From assembly GCA_023333625.1 (NCBI GenBank), contig CM041643.1, positions 39,553,641 through 39,617,640 of the forward strand: a stretch of DNA of 64,000 nucleotides, in the 5' to 3' direction. Positions 12,273-23,039 of this stretch are shown piece by piece. The notes under the pieces are model-generated. The model saw only the letters and a list, made by a program, of their open reading frames with translations, made no database searches and had not been told where the DNA came from. Every line of letters starts with the position of its first letter. The first letter of the stretch is position 1. Position numbers and translations under genes: made by a program. The DNA comes from Bothriochloa decipiens. Taxonomy: Eukaryota > Streptophyta > Magnoliopsida > Poales > Poaceae.

Positions 12273-12617
12273 GCTGTCCAAAAAACATGGACAATCCGAA
12301 AGAGATACCGTCACAGATATGCACTGATCCGCATACCAATGACCGTGTACCCCTTTCGGATGGGAGATGCCTAACTTGGTTACGCGATCTCTAGGGAGAT
12401 GCCTAACTACATATGACAACAGTAAGGAAGAGAGGTGATTTATACCTAGGGTGGCAGTGCAGAGGCGAGTCGGTGGACGAACACGATCAGGGTCACCGAT
12501 CAGCTCCGGGTCCCCTCTGACACGTCCTGCTTTGCAAAATAAGAAACACATCACTATTAGTTGAAAAATTCAGTAGAACCTCACCTGTATGGGGAGGTTT
12601 CCAAAACCTGCAAGAAA

Positions 12618-12760
12618 AGCCGACACGAAGGCCGACGTCCACATTTGGGGCACGATGGCCCACCACATCCAGAAACCCGGCACGAAGGCCGTCAACGACA
12701 CATACTACACGAAGGCCGTCAATGACATACATGGCATGAAGGCCGACAACCGAGGGGAAG
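12618..12760. repeat. Tandem-like repeats containing ACGAAGGCCG
   Basis: Four copies of (G/A)CACGAAGGCCG(A/T)C, the last with one change, occur near 12620, 12681, 12706 and 12734, at spacings of roughly 25-60 bp. They lie in the TNP2 5' region and could be protein-binding repeats. That role is inferred. Confidence 0.5.
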
Positions 12761-12930
12761 GGTTATACCTTGGGTGGCGGTGGAGTCGAGCGACATGGTG
12801 CTGGGGTCACCTTCTTCTCCGGCAACATGCGGGGATGACGACAGGGGTGAACGTCGAGGGCGGTGACACTAGCTCACATGGACGAATGATGAGGACAGAA
12901 CAATGGCGACCGAAGTGGCCAGCGGCTGAG

Positions 12931-13110
12931 CCTCCTCCTTCTCCTCCCTTCTCCTTCTTCCTTCTTCCTCCTCCCTTCTCCTTCTTCCTTCTCCCTTCTC
13001 CCTTCTTCTTCCTTCTCCCTCCTCCTTCTTCCTTCTTCCTTCTCAATTCTTCTCCCTTCTCCCTCCTCCTTCTTCTCCCTTTTCCTCCTTTCTTCTCCCC
13101 TGGTTCCTCC
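12931..13110. repeat. Polypyrimidine (CTT/CCT-rich) tract
   Basis: About 180 bp of almost pure C and T on the plus strand, built from CTTCTTCC and CCTCCTTCT words. The ORFs across it are low-complexity artefacts (Lys/Glu/Arg/Gly repeats). It lies within the TNP2 upstream region of the CACTA element. Confidence 0.8.
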
Positions 13111-13119
13111 TCCTCTCTG

Positions 13120-13660
13120 TAGCAAGTCCGGGCGGCGCGAGGGCCTCGCCCCTTCTTCCTAGGCGCCGAGGCTGTGGCCGAGCCGTCGACGAGGGTGGGA
13201 CAAGGCCAGCCGGGGGTGGCCGGGGGCGGCGCTGTGGGCCGGTGAGGAGGACAACGCAGCCGGGGTGGGGGGTGCAGGGGCGCGGTCGGCGAGGTAGGGG
13301 TGGAGGTGGGAGGACGGACGGTGCCGCGGCGGCGGTGAGGAGAACGGCGGCGCCGGGGCGGGGGACGCAGGGGTGGGGGCGCGGGCGCGGGTTCGGCCAG
13401 GTGGGGGCGGAGGTAGGAGGACGGGGCGTTGGAGGTCGGGCCATGCGACGGCGGCGGCTGGCCGCGCGGATGGCGGCGGTGCGTGCGTGCGAGCGGGGCG
13501 GGCGCGGAGGAGCTCAGGTAGGCCCGGAGCGGCGGCGGCGTGGAGGACCTCGGGCAGCCGGAGCAGCGGCGGCGCGAAGGAGCTCGGGCGGCAGTGGCGG
13601 CACAGGGAGGTTGAGAGAGGGGCGCGGGCGGGTGTGAGGCCGGTTAGGGTTACAAGTTGG
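13120..13660. other. GC-rich noncoding segment of the CACTA element
   Basis: Very GC-rich DNA with strong G bias on the plus strand. Several frames are open only because stop codons are rare in such sequence. The translations are Gly/Arg/Ala-rich, with no domain. It may be the promoter and first-exon region of TNP2, or captured host DNA. Confidence 0.4.
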
Positions 13661-13674
13661 GCCGGTGGGCCTTT

Positions 13675-14890
13675 TTTCAATAAGGGCCTTTGCCGAGTGC
13701 CCCTAAACAAGCACTCGGCAAAGGTGTTTTTATTTTTTAATAAAAACCTTTGTCGAGTGCCACGTCGGCAAGCACTCGGCAAAGGCCTCTTTGGCGAGTG
13801 CCGCCTCTGGCACTCAGCAAAGCATAATTTTTTTTCTTTCTAGTTTTTTGTGGGGCCTTGATACAATAAATACATCTCGACTTGAAAAGTTGGGACAATT
13901 TTAACTTTTTGTGCTATATTTCTTTAATTATTTTTGTTTCTTTGAATTTTTTTGACAACTCCAAATTTGAACTGCAGGTACATGAAATAATGGAATTTGA
14001 TCATTCAAAAAATGGTATTCATGATGTTTAGAGTATGTTGAGGCCGTATCCAGGACTTCGCATGAAATTACGACCATGTTGGTGTCGTAACATGACGAGT
14101 TACGTGCGGGACAAGTGTATTTAAATTATATAAAATCCAAAGGAAGTCCGAAAATGACGAAATGTGTCGAGGTGTGTTTTCATCGCATGTGGAGGCTGTG
14201 GTAAAAAATTAAGAAAGTTTCGAGCAAGTTGTAACGTCGGGTGCCTAAAACCGAGACATCTCCACATGTGATTAATTGTGATCACATGTGGAGATGTTTG
14301 GATTTTAGACATCCGGCATCGCAAATTACTCCAAACATTCTCAAATTTTTATCATAGCCTCTACATACGATAACATGACACCTTGACAACTCTCGTGATT
14401 TTCGAACTTCATTTCGATTTTATATAATTAAAAAATACTTCTACCAAAACTAGATGGTCATGTTTCGTGGACAAGGCATTCAAACTTTTAGGTGAGTTTA
14501 TGGACACAGCCTCAAAATACACTCTCCAACACCAGTATCATTTTTTGAATGGCTACATTTTATTACTTCATGCACCTGTAGTTCAAATTTACTTTTTGAG
14601 AAAAATGCAAGGAAACAAAATTAATTCAAGAAATATAGCAAAATATTTTAAAAAGTCCCAAATTCGAACATGTGCTTGAATACAATATATTAGGGCTACA
14701 GAAAAAATTTGAAATCAAAATTCAAAAAATTGCAAGGAAAAAAATTTAACTTTGCCGAGTGCCATGTAGGGCACTCGGCAAATCTAGGCCTTTACCGAGT
14801 GCTAGCCTCAGGCACTCGACAAAGACAGGACTTTGTCGAGTGCCCAAGTTGGCTCTCGGCAAAAGATTTTAAAAAAAATAAAAAATAGTT
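13675..14890. repeat. Large imperfect palindrome, arms about 600 bp
   Basis: The centre lies near 14276, where ACATCTCCACATGTGAT meets its complement across a short AT spacer. The match continues outward through diverged AT-rich DNA. For example, CATTCAAAAAATG occurs near 14003 and its complement near 14537, and CTGCAGGTACATGAA near 13973 pairs with a diverged complement near 14572. It ends in TTTGCCGAGTGC blocks on both sides (13682-13822 and 14752-14868). It resembles a fold-back or nested nonautonomous CACTA-related element inside the larger one. No coding content is seen. Confidence 0.75.
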
Positions 14891-14934
14891 CATAAGCCTT
14901 ATCCGGTCGGCAAAGCCTTATCCACCCAAACCCT

Positions 14935-15463
14935 ATCTCCCCACCCTCGCACCCACCCGGGTCCCCAACCCAACGCCACCCCTCGCGCCATCGCCTCCGC
15001 GCGCGCCACCCCGCCATCGCAGCCGCCACCCGTCCCTAAGCCGCCGTGCGACCTAGGCGGACTGCGCCGCCGTCCGCCGTCCGCCCACCCCTCTCTCACC
15101 TCCGACCGTCGGTCCCGCGTCCCCCAACCCGACCTGCCCCATTCGCCGCGCCTCTCCCCGCTGCCGGGTGCTGCCCCGCCGCCGCGCGCCTACCCAGCTC
15201 CGCCGTGCCCCTGCCCCGCCACCCTGAGCCAACCCAGATCCACCGCGCCCCTGCCCCGCCACCGCGCGCCCGTCGCACCGCCGTGACGCCCCGCACGCCC
15301 CGGCGCCGCGGGCTCGCCGAGCCGCCCGCACCCGCTGCCCCGCCGCCGCTCGCCAGCGCGCCTCCCCGTGGCGCCGCCGACCAGCCCGGGCTGCGCCTCT
15401 CTGCGGAGGCCGTGCCTCTGACCTGCCCCAGCCTCGCCGCCCACCGCCGGCGGCCTTCCACCC
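14935..15463. other. C-rich segment upstream of the DUF4283-like gene
   Basis: The plus strand is strongly C-rich. The translations are Pro/Ala/Arg repeats without a domain, and the opposite-strand ORFs are equally low in complexity. No ATG was seen here in the frame of the downstream exon. It may be the 5' untranslated region or promoter of the gene that follows. Confidence 0.4.
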
Positions 15464-15730
15464 TTGCCCCGCGGCCTTGCCCGCGGCCCCGGCCTTACCC
15501 CTTGGCCCGTCTCCAGCGACGCCATACTGACGACGAAGCCACCGAGGGGTACTGCTACCTGCTCCGACGCCCCGCCCGCGTCCTGCTCCAGCGAGGGAGT
15601 GACCACCTGCCACTCAGTCCAGACCGCCGACTGGGAGGAGAACCAGGCCACCTCGTCGTCCTCTTCGATTGTGGTGTTGGTCGCCAGCACTGCCGTCCCC
15701 ATTGTTGGGTCCTTTGAATTTGGCATCTCG
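15464..15730 (+). other. Possible first exon of the DUF4283-like gene
   Basis: This stretch is open in one frame and ends ATCTCG followed by GTGAGG, a good splice donor. Its phase (0) fits the acceptor before 16770. The Ser-rich end of its translation is more protein-like than the C-rich DNA before it. No in-frame ATG was found, so it is probably untranslated leader or begins further upstream. The intron to 16769 is about 1.0 kb. Confidence 0.35.
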
Positions 15731-16781
15731 GTGAGGAGCTGCGGGCGGGCTCTGACCCATATGAGACGAGCTCCATGCGATGACCTTGCGCTCAACTGAG
15801 GGGAGCTTCAGGCAGGGTGAGGACACCTTCGACCCTACCCACTCAAAATTGGTGAAATTTGATTCATTTTTTTCCTACAAACTCTGTGCACTATGAATAT
15901 GAATGAACTTAAGTTGTTTGTCTTCTGGTTAAATGAGTCAAATTGCTATGCTAGTAGGAGGGTTTTCAAAAGGAGAAGGCATACCTGAAAACTAGCACGT
16001 TGGACCTTAATTTCTTATTTTGTTCCAATCAATAAACTTGGTAGGCAAGTAGTACGTGTTTGTCATCCCCAGAAAACTAAAACAGAACGCCTCCTGATCG
16101 ATCCTATGTGTATGCTATGAGGTCATTGCTTAAGACAGGAGCACATCTCTGTGTCCTTGTCAGTTAGTATCTACTAATCTAATCCATCCAACTAATGTAT
16201 ACTAGTATACTCTGATCTGAATCTCTAGCTAGTTTAGTTTCAGCAGTCAAGGCAACCTTGGTTTAGATATGTTTAGCTTGGCAGATCACTCTTGTAGACT
16301 ACAAAATATTCAGATCACATATCAGATAGTTCCTGATCTGTATTCAAAGTCTTCTCTATCAGTGTATCACATATCATATGAGAGCATAACTCCCAGGTTG
16401 GGCACTAGAGCATAACTGTTATTCAACCATTGACGAGCTGTAGTGAGGTATGAAGCAACAAAAAAGCTTGTTTGACGTGCGAGTTGGACATTTCAAAGTA
16501 ATCATGCAGGTTGTTTGACTTGACATATCCTATACACTAGTTTTATTTTTTCTTCTCCAGATGCACATGCGCTGTTTCTCGATCACATGTTTGACATCAG
16601 CTAGCACCGCATTTGACCTTCTTGGTGGCAACTGGAACAAAAACAACATTTTTAAGCACTGAACATTTTAATTATATATTACAGTAAGATTCTGTATAGT
16701 CAGCAATTGTTTTCTTATCACATACACATAAATTTTTAGATTGACAGTCTTTTGTTCCTTATTTTACAGGAGGAGAGACTG

Positions 16782-18223
16782 ATGGAGCCACAGGTAGAAT
16801 GGAACCGGTCCAACATCACATTCGTTACCGAAGCCGAGGTGAACTCGAAGGCTGGTATGTGGTTTGGTGTCACAATATCTTTCAAGATGCCACCAATGGC
16901 AAATGCTGATGCAATTAATCGCCACTTGATATCGACTGCAATTGCCAAGAAGTGCAACATTATAGTTTTTCCCAGTAATGTTATGAGATATCACTATGAT
17001 TACTTAGTGCGCACCAAAATAGTTGAAGAAACCAATGTAATCCTGGCAGAAAAAGAATTTGACATTTCGGGCTACAAGTTTATTGTCTATCCATGGTCTC
17101 CCTTAGATGGTTCCACACTGCAACAATTGGATGACACACCACCCAACATCTCCCAAAAGGTGACACCACCAAAGCGCACACGAGAGTATGACCTTCTGGA
17201 AAATCTCAAGCTAAAGAGTCGAGGACTGCCACCACATTTGTTGAAGCCCAATATTATAGAAAAAGTCTTCTCGAACATATGTCCGATGACAGATTTTGAA
17301 ATGCGTTGGGAAGATCTCAGTTTTACTCTCTGTACATATGCAAGCCAAGAATCTATACCTGATACATGGACTGTAGCTCTCCGAAAAGGTTCAGCATTGT
17401 ACATGTGGGGACTATGGATCACTGTAGAAAACTATGTACCGAATCCCCCACCTGAACTGAACCAAGATGGTAGGTGCAGTTACAACACTTTTCTTGCTCT
17501 ATTACTGTTACACTTTTCGCTCTAACAAATTTCACTCTTATTGCAGCTATGAAGAACACTCGGGTCAAGTACAACCTGTACCCAGGATTTTGTGGTGGTG
17601 GAGGTCAAGGTATAGTTGCAGGTGAACCAGAAGATGATGGACGCCCTCAGAAACTTCTGCTATTAGGTATGGTACCACCATCCTATATACTGTCTGCCTT
17701 TTGCTCAAGCACAGAAAGACTACAAAGAGTTTCAGCACTTGTCAATTGATAGATATAAGCAAAGTAGTAACTTCCACCTATGCCATGGGCTAAGTAAATC
17801 AGAACCAGGGCTTGTCGTTTTAGCCATTAAATGATCACTGATGTGGTGACATGTTTCAAAATGAGGAACAATGAATTATTTGGTAGTGATTTATATATTG
17901 ATGGCTTTCAGGAAGGGGAAGTATTGTTGTTAATTGTACTGGAACCAATTGTACCTTTATTAGAACATGATTGCTTTCTCACTAACTCAAGTCATACATG
18001 TGTGTCATAGTTTGTTTCATATTCTATAATGGATGTTTATGGTAAACAACCTCATGCCGATTCTCATGCAGGTTACACTAATGGTGGGTCACCGTCTTGG
18101 TCTGATTCATCATCAAAATCAGGTTCCACCCAAAGTGCCGTGAGGCCGATCCATTGGGCGAACCAACTTTGCGCAAGTCATCAACTAGCGACAGTGTTAC
18201 CGAAGTACCTGAGGCACAATTGA
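16782..18223 (+). CDS. DUF4283-like protein, four-exon gene inside the CACTA element
   Basis: Coding exons are 16782-17469, 17547-17666 and 18072-18223, with GT-AG borders. The acceptor at 16769 joins an upstream exon. Both internal introns are in phase 1, and the joined frame is open for 319 residues to the TGA at 18221-18223. Residues 1-115 (MEPQVEWNRSNITF, then KKCNIIVFPSNVMRY and GYKFIVYPWSPLDG) resemble DUF4283, a domain greatly expanded in grasses and plant retroelements. The part around residues 145-205 (LKSRGLPPHLL, ESIPDTWTVAL) matches the segment that follows DUF4283 in those proteins. The C-terminal exons are Gly- and Ser-rich. The gene runs opposite to the transposase genes, near the right CACTA end, which suggests capture of host DNA. 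The clean splicing and open frame contrast with the broken transposase. The biochemical function is unknown. Confidence 0.6.
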
Positions 18224-18582
18224 TAGGAGAGATAGAACTTTGCAGCTCCTACCGCAAGTGCAGCTCCGACCAGTGACAGGAGAGACACAAGTTTCAAGTT
18301 CCACCCAAGGCACTAGCCCATGGGAGGAGGCCGATCCACATGTGCTTGTTATGTATTTGAACCTTGAGATGTGTTTGAACTTGGGATGTATTTGTGAACT
18401 TATGCTTATGAACCTTGGTTTGACTATTGTGAACTTGTTATGTATTTGAACTTTAGATATATTTGTGATGAATGTTTATGGTAAATGTGCTTGTGCTGAT
18501 ATATATGTGCTGATATATATATGTGGTGTTGCAATATACAGCCGGTTACTGATATAAATATATATGTGCTGAGATATATATA

Positions 18583-18999
18583 TGAGCTTTGTCGAGTGCC
18601 AGAGGGGGCACTCAGCAAAAATGCCTTTGCCGAGTGCTGACCGATGTGGCTCCCGGCAAAGGCTGTCGCCCTGGCCGACCCTAAGCCCGCCACATTGCAG
18701 GCCTTTGCCGAGCACCTGGCACTCGGCAAAGGTGGCTCCTTTGCCGAGTGCCTAACGACAGCGCACTCGGTAAAGGAGACGGCCACGGATGCCGTTTGTC
18801 CAGGCCCCACTTTGCCGAATGCCCATCTTTGCCGAGTGTTTGATCTCGGCAAAGAACCCGTTTGCCGAGTGCTTGGCTTTGCCGAGTGCTCGACACTCGG
18901 CAAAGAAGTTTTTGCCGAGTGCAGAGTCTTGCCGAGTGCCTTTGTTTTACCACTCGGTAAAGTTTGCGGCACCCGGCAAAGCCCCTGTTTCCCGTAGTG
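18583..18999. repeat. Right terminal and subterminal repeat block of the CACTA element
   Basis: More than ten copies of TTTGCCGAGTGC, or variants of it, lie in mixed orientation and end in the terminal repeat TTTCCCGTAGTG. They mirror the left block and mark the element end next to the GTA duplication. Confidence 0.8.
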
Positions 19000-19002
19000 G
19001 TA

Positions 19003-21640
19003 ATGGCAATAGCAAATTGGCAAGGCAAAGTCCCATGCATTGACACAATGCTACAGTAATACAGTATACTAGTACTATTTAGATTGCTAGTTTCTACATT
19101 TAGATTGCTTGGCCTTGTATTGGTACGTTGCATCGGTCGTGCCGCCGGCCACTACTTTTTCTGCATGCATGCATCGTCGTCAGCTCCTGCCTCGATCTAC
19201 ATCGCCGATGACTTGCAACAGTGATCGATCTGATCGACCAGTGCCAGTGTGTACTTGTCCTTGTACGTACAATCTTTGTCTCTGCGACGCCATAAACACA
19301 AATAATTAATGGTGCTCGCCAGCGCCAGATCATGGAGAAAGCATCTCGCAAAAAGAAAAAAAAAAGGATCATGAAGAAAGCAGCAAGGGCGACGACGACC
19401 CGACGACCATGATCTGTTGATTGAAACCTTTCTACGTCCACTACTTTTTTATGCGCGCAGGGACATGCATCCATGCTTCACAAAAGCCTAGCTAGCTAAG
19501 CCTAGCTCCCCTGTCATATTTGATTGTATATTACATGGTCTAGCTGTGTAGTAGATACTGTAGTACCCCAGGCTCGCCAATACTCTGACACTGTAAGGAA
19601 ATAACTAATGCAATTTACTAATAAGTACTATATATATTTGTACGCCGTTTTTACGGCGCATTCATGCATGGACAACTAGTGTATCTATACACACAATAGC
19701 CCACACATTATCTTGATTCTTGAGTCAATATAATTATCTATGTGAGCAAGAGATTAACCTTAGTTGCGCGCGCCTACCATTATTTATGGTTTTGTCACCA
19801 TTTTCTATAGAAAAACATTGTGAGAGTATATTTTGTTCTGAGAATGTAATAGACAAATGCAACGAGTATATATTTAACCATGTTTTTTTTTAATATTTCA
19901 GCATCAACCACAGGGTCGATCAAACCTAAGGTGTTATGAGTAATTAAGCTCCCAGCTAGGATCATCTATCGTGCCCATGATTATTACCCAGACAGTGTTA
20001 GAGAGCCGTCCGTGATGGTGTGTCTAGAATGTGCATAGCCTTATCTGTCACATAGAGTAATAATACAGTTGTTTCGCCCGGAGTAGCAGGTCACATGCAA
20101 AACTTGCACTGCGTGTTTGTTACCATTCCAAACTAGCTGGTCGTCCTAAATATATAAAAGCATCGTCCATGCTAGCGAGCTCATATATAGTGCACCCTTT
20201 GCCCTTAGATGATTCCCACACCTACCTGCTCTGTGTTCTTGCGTAGCATAGTAGGGATCTTATAGCTCGTCGTCCTTTGCTTTGCACAAACGAACCCTAG
20301 CTGCTCTGCACACATCGACATCGACCGATCCATAGCATACATCCTTCTAGCTAGCTAGCTCGATCGGCCGTCCATGCACATGCCTGCATGCTTGCCTCCC
20401 TCCGGCTGAGACATGCTGCATGGATAGGTTGTTATAGGTACGTACGCCAACTCTTCTACATGCTACGAGAGCTAGCTACCAATACCATGCAGTGTACGTA
20501 TAGTTTTTGTTTTTAATTTGCAGCATGTTTGGGGTTTGGGCACCTTTACTTGGAGTATAATATATATACTGTACAGATAATGAGATAACTAGAATGAATG
20601 TAGCAGCTGATGAACAGCTACCTCTGTGTCGTCACTGTGTGCAGTGAGTTGTGCATGGTGCATGTATGTAGCTCTTGGCGGGAAGCAGAAGCTAGCTATA
20701 GCTGCAGGCAGCTAGAAAGACGCCGGAAAAGGCCTGGCATTGCTTCGTCGTACGAGATATATAGCAGCCAAACACACGTACGACGACAGGACCTCTCACA
20801 CTGATCGGCGCCGTCCACGCTAGCATGCATTTTCATGTGACAGAGGGGGGTCGAGGGATCACTTAAATCAGTGCACGTCGCCGGCCGGCCAACACCTGCC
20901 ACATACACCAGTAGTGGGCTTGTGGCGTCGCTGAAGCTAGACGAAGAAAAAGGGCACCGTACCGCTCAGCCCATAAAGGCGGCGAAAATTAACAAAGAAA
21001 TGAACTGAAGAATCTTATGGCAGCCATGGATGCATGGTAGATGGTACACAAACCGAAGGTTTCTTAGCAGCCGTGTGTAGCGTGTGGGAGGATTGGCAAG
21101 AACCCAGACCAGTCGTTTAACGGACGAAAAAGAATTCAGTTCAGTGACATACAGCTAATTTACACTAGTACTGACCAAGGTAAGCTCTATATATATATAT
21201 ATATATATATATAAGTAAAGAGATCTAAAACTTTATTGTTCGTATAGCTTTGTAATTTAAGATGGTTTACAAGCTAGTCTAATTATAAGTTCTCAGATCA
21301 GATTTGAGATGATGAACGACAATGACGATTGGACACAAAGTCAACATCAAAGTTGACCTATAACTTTGTAGTTAACAACTTTATAAATTTGAGGTTGTTT
21401 GGGGTTTTAAATATACAATATAGGATTTGAAATTGTGTAGTTGAAAGAATAGTGTCAACTTTATAGTCAGTTATGCCGCATAGCTATGTTTGTGCACAGT
21501 GGAACATGAACATTGAGGTTTTGAATTGAAATCCTAGTGGTGATGAGGCGGTCTCTGATTGCCTATTATGGGGTAATGACCAATCTAGAGTCATATAAAA
21601 TATTCATCCTATTTTCTATAAGCTTACTCAAATTTAAATT
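19003..21640. other. Intergenic, no gene seen
   Basis: AT-rich DNA rich in TAGCTAGC-type words and containing a TATA-like stretch near 20151. No ORF has recognisable content. I looked for common plant microRNAs (miR156, 160, 164, 166, 167, 169, 171, 172, 319, 393-396, 399, 528) and saw none. Confidence 0.4.
21187..21214. repeat. (TA)n microsatellite
   Basis: About 13 uninterrupted TA dinucleotides. This is the only perfect dinucleotide run of this length in the window. Confidence 0.9.
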
Positions 21641-21649
21641 AGTTTACGT

Positions 21650-22034
21650 ACCGTTTGGCATAAACTCTACCAATGGCTCCTAAAGATAGCTGTTTGGAGC
21701 CATTTTGTGCCAAATAGGATAAACCAAAATACTTCACTCAAGGAGCCTCTCAAGTCGTGTTTTCACAGATGTTTATGTTGGGATGGAGCTAAAAATAATA
21801 GCTGCATTGGGCTCCAACCCATGCCTATGGGCCCCATTGTGCGAGGATTACAAATTTGCCCCTAACCAAGGAGTGTAACTAGTTAGGGAGGCGTGCGGCC
21901 GCCTAGGGAGAGGTGCAGGGGAGGGTGAGGATGAGAGGTGTTGGGAGAAAGAAGAAAAGAGGAAGGAGAGTAAGGCTATTATATAGACATTTTAGTATTT
22001 TTCATCTACAATAAGGAGCTATTTTGCCAAATGG
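21650..22034. mobile_element. MITE-like repeat, borders uncertain
   Basis: The left end CCGTTTGGCATAAACT and the right end, read on the other strand as GCCATTTGGCAAAATAG, are imperfect inverted repeats. Internal GGCTCC words also pair. No convincing target duplication was found, so the superfamily is not assigned. Confidence 0.35.
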
Positions 22035-22131
22035 CCGATTCACAAAAATCAGTGTTCTAGCTCCATTGTAAGAGTTGGTGGTCGAGTAAAAGTTAAAAAA
22101 AATGATTTTACTAGTGAAGTGGGAGCAGTGC

Positions 22132-22646
22132 TGTTGGGTGATAGAATCACTGAAGTGAATTATGAGGTGAAAACAATGCGCGGGTTGCAATTGTATTTCA
22201 TTCTGTCCCAAAAGTTTACACCCCAGGGGGTATTCATAGACCCCCTGGCTTCGCCATAATAGCAAATCTTACAAAATCGGATACAATGTTCCCTATACAT
22301 TCAGCTAGAAAAATAACTCAGCGAAGTGGTGAAACACACTTTGTCCTTATCTTTTTGTCTTCTTAAACCGCTCCAGACTTGATCATAATTTCTTGACCCA
22401 GCAGTTAGCTTCGCCGATTCACCATGCGAAGCCGCCTTGTCAACTTCGCCAGTCTCCAAAAATCCAGCGAAGTCATCTTCGCCTAAAACATGTGAGAACA
22501 TATATGCGAAGTCCAAAATAATTATAGCGAAGTATCCACATCATCTTCGCCGAATACTGTACTGTTTCAAATATTTATGGTAAAAAGTTTGTTCTCAGCT
22601 CCAAAGTTTGAGATGGAAGTTTGTATGTCAAAGTTGTTCCCCAACA
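22132..22646 (-). repeat. 3' LTR of retrotransposon A
   Basis: Begins TGTTGGGTGATAG and ends CCCCAACA on the plus strand. About 30 differences from the right LTR were counted by eye over 515 bp, so the element is not recent. Confidence 0.85.
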
Positions 22647-22804
22647 GCAGCCCTCGCTGGCGAAGGCCTACTCCAAAGGTCTGAACCGCACGAAGTTTAT
22701 GTAAGCTTTGCCTAACAAACGCCGTCCAAATTTTGGAGTTGGCCTGTTTAAGTTTTTTATTTTTGAATCTAACGGCTAGTTTTGACTGTTTGACCGGATT
22801 TGCT

Positions 22805-22812
22805 TATAAATA
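22805..22812 (+). promoter_or_regulatory. TATA box of A's antisense gene
   Basis: TATAAATA lies about 235 bp upstream of the antisense start codon. The leader probably contains an intron that ends TTTTTATAG directly before the ATG at 23040, with a donor CAG|GTTTGT near 22966. Confidence 0.5.
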
Positions 22813-23039
22813 GCGATGACCCCCTGAGCTGTCGTTTTCAGAAGACGAAAAACTCTGCCAAAATTTTTCTTGAGCTGGAAAGTTCAAGATAGTTTTTCAT
22901 GACACCTGCTATTTGTGTTCATCCCATGTTGATCTTTCGAGCGAAGTTTGTTCAACAACTTCGATCAGGTTTGTTTCTTTGATTCTTTATGTTGTTGTTC
23001 TTAATTTTATCGGAGTTCTAATGATCTTGGTTTTTATAG

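Larger units (their letters stand above)
5194..18999 (-). mobile_element. CACTA (En/Spm-like) DNA transposon, 13.8 kb
   Basis: The left end begins CACTGCTGGATCCGTC and reaches CTTTGCCGAGTG at base 30. The right end, read on the other strand, begins CACTACGGGAAACAGG and reaches CTTTGCCGGGTG at the same position. GTA flanks both ends (5191-5193 and 19000-19002), the 3-bp target duplication expected for CACTA elements. Blocks of TTTGCCGAGTGC in both orientations fill both subterminal regions. Inside, on the minus strand, are a decayed TNP2 transposase and a TNPA-like gene. On the plus strand near the right end is a spliced DUF4283-like gene. More subterminal-type blocks in the middle (13675-14890) suggest a nested related element. 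The alternative is two abutting CACTA elements, but the matching ends and TSD favour one outer unit. Confidence 0.85.

Noticed and set aside
13159..13843. Long overlapping ORFs of Gly/Arg/Pro/Ala composition on both strands
   Set aside because: GC-rich DNA lacks stop codons by chance. The translations have no domain and no preferred frame.
15046..15613. Proline- and alanine-rich ORFs of up to 223 residues
   Set aside because: Low-complexity translation of C-rich DNA, with equally long frames on the other strand. Only the 3' part (to 15730) fits as an exon of the DUF4283-like gene.
18476..19023. ORFs in the right CACTA subterminal region
   Set aside because: They are translations of the TTTGCCGAGTGC repeats, which give CRVP- and SAKP-like words in every frame.
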